Part shown: piece by piece, positions 59,870 through 64,000 of the stretch
Layout: the number at the start of each line of letters is the position of its first letter
How positions within the stretch are numbered: position 1 is the stretch's first letter
DNA from: Dioscorea cayenensis subsp. rotundata
Lineage: Eukaryota; Streptophyta; Magnoliopsida; Dioscoreales; Dioscoreaceae
Length of the DNA: 64,000 nt
Direction of reading: 5' to 3'
Assembly: GCF_009730915.1 (NCBI RefSeq)
Contig: NC_052488.1
Location: forward strand, 20,454,305-20,518,304
Notes under the pieces: model-generated
Told to the model about the DNA's origin: nothing
Seen by the model: only the letters and a program-made list of their open reading frames with translations
The model's database searches: none
Program-made: the position numbers and the translations under genes

Positions 59870-60580
59870 TAAAACTTTATGATGGTGTTAATAGGATTGA
59901 AACTTGAAAGGATATCATCTTGTTCATGGGATCATCGCCAAGGCCATATAATTATAAGACAAGAAAGGTTGACTACGCAATGAGTGTGTTTTTCTTTGGT
60001 TGTATCTTTGGATTGCTAAGTTTGTTTGTTTGTACATTTTTGGAGTTCCAGGCGGCATGGCCGGTGACCCTGTCAACATTGAATGGATGGACTGTTAGCA
60101 TAAAAACAAGAGTTTTTAGACTAAGTTCAATGTTGTCTTGCTATGACTCTTGTGTTTCCGGAAGCCACTTTGGCAGACTGAGAAATAATAACAATAATAA
60201 TTAAGCATATTCAGACATTGATCAACAAGAAGCATTCATTCTTTCCATTTGCAAGCATGAGACTGGTTTTACTGATTCTATACTCTGAGTTGTCCTGTTT
60301 TCATCATCGTACTGGAGTTTCATACATAGCGGGAACATCGAATGGCAGGGGAAAAAATTGAAGTATTGTAGATTTGTACAAATCAAATACATGATAGGCA
60401 CAAACTCACTGAAAACTAATAATAGAATGGTTCTGTAACAATTGGTGAGTTAGTGTTTACCATAGAACACTGGCAATGAGGGAGCCGATGATACATAATC
60501 ACACAAAATATTGCATCTATGGAAAAATCCACTGCAGTATGTGTATGTCTTCATAGTGTAACAGAGACGAGCATATGGCC
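59870..60580. other. Intergenic spacer, ABCB promoter and CIP7-like 3' flank
   Basis: About 720 bp between the ABCB start and the CIP7-like stop, both on the minus strand. A short (AATAAT)n stretch lies near 60182-60200. No TATA box stands out. It must hold the ABCB promoter and the polyadenylation region of the CIP7-like gene. Confidence 0.5.
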
Positions 60581-60586
60581 GTTTAG

Positions 60587-63500
60587 TTACCTGAACTTGG
60601 ACTCGCTACCCTTGCTTCGAAATGATGAAAGAGAGAAGAAAGAGCGCGGTGCTGCAAATTATGTGCGGAGCATGTTAATCACTGGATTTCAAGTGAATAA
60701 AAAGAAAAATTAATAGCATTACCTTTAAGGGAGCTTCCAGATATATGATCATCCCTCAGTTTAAAGTTCGCAGGAGGTGTCGGAATGGAGCTGCGCAAAG
60801 ATTGAACTGCAAGAAGAATTAAATATTTTCAGTTACTGCAGGTCCGCACATCAAAATAAATGCAGGAATGGATAATGATAATATCATTATGATACTAAAA
60901 TTACACATAACATCTCAAAGTCATAGTATTTGTTCTCTTAATTCAATTGAATGGTAGTATTCTTTTGAATTGGTTTTAACATCAACATCACAAATAGTGT
61001 ACCGCATCTTCATGGAAGAGCTTTTTATGTACAGGAATGAACCAAGATTTCTATGAACACTTCCCTGAACTTTTCACTAGGACAAGTATGACATATTGGA
61101 TTAAAGTCCTGCCTAAGATGTATTAATGAAAAGAACAATGCGGACAGGTAAGCTAAGCACTTGCTTGTCTCATACCCACCTTTTATATTCAGAAAGGGCA
61201 TCAAAAGACTCCATTTTAAGGCTAGGTTACTGTGATAAGATAATTTCTTCGGTTTTGTCTATATAGTATAGACTACGGACAGTGCATGCTTTACTTCAAA
61301 AGTATATTCAGTTGTTCAAGAAACTAAGCAATGGAAAAAAAAAAACCAAGAAACACATAATGATGAAAGTGAATACCTTGTTCATTGAATGCTTCGCCCT
61401 CAGTAAAGCCTTCATAAGAAGAAACTGAGTAGCCCATTCTTGACTTCCTAAATTCATCTGGTGTCCGAGTTCCAAGATCACGACCATCTTCTGTGTCATC
61501 ATCACCTTCCGAAGCAGTTGAAGCAGACACCCAATCAGGTAGCAGACTCTCCGTGCCCCTGCTTTTCCTCCCAAATTTCAGTAAACGTTTGAAACCTTTC
61601 GTCACATCCTTGCGTGATTGATGAGAAGCACTAGCAACAAGAATAGGAATCTGAGCACTTCCCCATTTCTTCCTCATTCGAGCCACATCAGCCTCCATCA
61701 TTTGGTTTAGCGGGTGAGAGTTCCATGATGCTGAACTGCCAGTAGGTGAATCCATAGAAGCATCAACATCGGATGCTTCCTGTGTGTAAGAAAAAGAATG
61801 ATGAACTCTGGAATTCCAAGAACCTGGGCTTTCACCAGGTGATTCTTGCACATTTCTGGCGGTTGTATCAAACTTGGAAGAAAGAACAGCAGGTTCATTA
61901 TCAGCTTGAGAAGGTGATCTTAAAATATCGGCATTATCTGATCCAAGATCATGAGAATTTCCTGAATCTTGACTCAGTCTCGGTTTCTCACTATCTGAAT
62001 CACCAGGATAATCTAAGGGCCCACAATTTCCTTCAATTGATGGATTTTCGTATTCTTCCTCATCTCTTACCATATCGGCCAACATATCAGAATCTTCTAC
62101 CTTCTCCAACATTTCTGAGGTCATAGAGGCTTTCAGTTTAGCTATACCAGCTCCTGCTCCAGGACCTATACCGTTGCCCTTCCGAAGATATGTTTTTGAA
62201 TCACCACTCATCGGGTATCTATTAACCTGCTCAATTTGCTCCTTGGAAAACCCAATTGGTGTCATGTTGGCACTATCAGAATTGAGAGGTGAAGTGCTTT
62301 TTATTTCGCCTACAATAGCGGTACTTTTTCGCAAGGACTGTGACCTATGAGACTTCTCTTCTTTGATATGGTTTGCCTCTTCATTAGAGCTTTTGCTTCT
62401 GGTAATTCTTGACTGTGCACGACTGTTTGCCTTCAAAACCGCACCTGAAGGCTTTGTATTCTCCTTCCTGAGATCAGAGAAATTAGGGACAGACTGTGCA
62501 AGAGGATTTTCAGATTGGGTCCTGCGTCTTGTTAAACTAGAATTTGTAGCTCTGGCAGATGTCCTTGAAATCTGTGCCGCTGAAGTACGAGGGGTTGAGG
62601 AAGATACAGTTCTACTTGATGCAAGCTTCTTTAAATGGAGGCTCATAGAAGAACCATCGTCATAGGATTTATCTTGTTCAGAAAATTCTGCCAGGTCTTC
62701 ATCCTCCCCAGGGAGAAACTCAGCAGTCTGAGGGAAATGCAAACAAGTTACAAAGGCAATCTTAAGTATAAAGAAAAAATCACTCAGAACATTTCCAAAG
62801 AACTTTTTGTCAAAAGGATGACATAGCCATGAGAAAAGGCACAAGTTTGACACAATTTCAGTATATGTCCTGCCTAGAATATATCACCTGTTTCAACACA
62901 AACTGGCTGCAACACCTATTTGATGAGCAGCTAAGTATTGTCATACTACTGAAGAAAATTTGCAGGTCATCTGTTCCGATATAAACTGGCTGCGTCGCCT
63001 ATTTGATGAGCAGCTAAATGTTGTCATAATGCTAAAGAAAATTTGCATGTCATCATCTGTCCTGATATAAACTGACTGCGACACCTATTTGATGAGTAGC
63101 TAAGTATTGCCATAATATTGAAGAAAATTTGCAAGAATCCTTCAGAGTAGGATGTTAGCATAGGCTCAATACACCAAGTGCTCAGGGTAATAGACCCAAT
63201 AGTACATAACTCTAATGTAGGCAGAATTCATACATAACAAAAAGTTTAATTGCAGTCATTAATTATAACGACGCTCATACCTCAATATATCTAAACATGA
63301 TACTTTCTCTAAATTAGCGTACACGTAATGAACTTTGTTTTATTTTGTGTTCTGTTACCCAGTTACAGAATAATTCCATCAGTATAGAGACTTGAGTGAA
63401 TTATGTGCAATATTTTACATCTATCTGACACATCATTGATGATTGATCACCACCAAAACTCTGAGAAATGCACATGCTCCATAAATATACTTCAGAAATT

Positions 63501-64000
63501 AAATGAAGGCACAAACATGAAAACCATAACTCATTTTCTTCATATTGTTTTTCTTGTTTACCCCCAAACAAGGTTTATGCAAATATTTCCATTTTTCTGT
63601 AGTAGAACAATTTTCAACAAAAACTTCCTTGCTCAGACATACTAAACTTTCATGATCAAAATAGTTCTTTCTAATTTGGAGGGCATCATTTGTAGTAGAA
63701 CCAATTTCTAAAACTCCCCATTACAAACTAAAATCAACTGTGGAGGGCATCATTTGGGCATCAACTAGCAGTAGTGCTAAAACCTAAAATCTGGCCTCAA
63801 TTTAAATTGTAAGGATTGGTGAGAGAGAAAAGGAAAACAAAATTCTCTTAGTTAAGAATGTGTATACATACACACAACAAGCATGATGATGGCATACCTG
63901 GTCTTTGATCTTCATAGTGGCATGAGCGCTAAAAGACCTCCGCCTATCTGCACGGCGACGAGCACGAGTCTGATCTTGTCTGCTGGCTAGGCCCACAGAT
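60587..64000 (-). CDS. COP1-interacting protein 7 (CIP7)-like, C-terminal part (runs off the window)
   Basis: CIP7 is a plant nuclear protein that binds the COP1 E3 ligase and promotes light-dependent gene expression and anthocyanin or chlorophyll accumulation. Exons seen from the right edge: 64000(partial)-63898, 62727-61377, 60806-60723, 60651-60587; they join in frame over about 530 residues. The large exon is serine-rich and ends in the conserved family tail: [49 protein letters not shown] and [16 protein letters not shown]. The small last exons give [20 protein letters not shown] and [16 protein letters not shown], ending SKFR. This tail is the hallmark of CIP7 and its COP1-interacting-related paralogues; which paralogue cannot be settled without the N-terminus, which lies beyond 64000. 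All visible splice sites are GT/AG. Confidence 0.85.
62886..63135. repeat. Three-copy ~85-bp tandem repeat in a CIP7-like intron
   Basis: The block aactggctgcaacacctatt, tgatgagcagctaagtattg, gaagaaaatttgcagg recurs with starts near 62901, 62984 and 63070. Spacings are 83 and 86 bp. The copies differ at several positions, so the array is moderately old. Non-coding. Confidence 0.85.
63136..63897. other. Rest of the CIP7-like intron
   Basis: AT-rich intron sequence with no further gene. The phrase ggagggcatcatttg appears twice, at about 63679 and 63742, a minor duplication. Confidence 0.5.

Overview
This is nuclear DNA of a flowering plant. The evidence is intron-rich genes with GT-AG introns, plant-only families (SAUR, XS/XH RNA-directed DNA methylation factor, plant GDSL lipase, COP1-interacting protein, ABCB transporter), site II promoter motifs (TGGGCY), an isolated tRNA gene, long AT-rich intergenic stretches and typical plant transposons. 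The GC-rich SAUR reading frame against an AT-rich background would fit a non-grass monocot, but that is a weak inference and the species cannot be named from this sequence.

Layout: 1-5.6 kb is AT-rich intergenic DNA with a well-bounded SINE, a GC-rich island and a hAT transposase relic. From 5.7 to 9.5 kb lies eIF3k (+), convergent with a GDSL esterase/lipase (-, 9.9-11.4 kb). An intronless SAUR (+) is at 13.5 kb and a tRNA-Ala(TGC) at 16.5 kb. From 16.7 to 31.3 kb is a tandem array of three 11-exon (S)-2-hydroxy-acid oxidase (GLO/HAOX-type) genes on the minus strand, plus two relic 3' ends of lost copies. Two long-inverted-repeat Mutator-like elements (MULEs) with perfect 9-bp target duplications separate copies A and B, copy A carries a SINE-like insert in an intron, and copy B has lost its first splice donor. 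A proline/glutamine-rich plant protein gene (-) lies at 32.8-34.1 kb. A decayed Ty1/copia element fills 37.8-42.8 kb, a third MULE with a GC-rich repetitive core lies at 43.7-44.6 kb, and a foldback MITE is at 46.0 kb. An FDM/IDN2-like gene (+, 47.6-51.2 kb) is followed by a LINE 3' fragment. A full-size ABCB transporter with a ~290-residue N-terminal extension (-, 53.7-59.9 kb) and the 3' half of a CIP7-like gene (-, running off the right edge) close the window.

The genes are ordinary unlinked eukaryotic loci; no co-regulated cluster is evident except the oxidase tandem array. All exon boundaries were placed by eye from GT/AG sites, reading-frame continuity and (for the oxidases) identical exon lengths between copies. 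I saw no convincing new molecular system; the most informative structures are the oxidase array with its relics and insertions, and the three MULEs.
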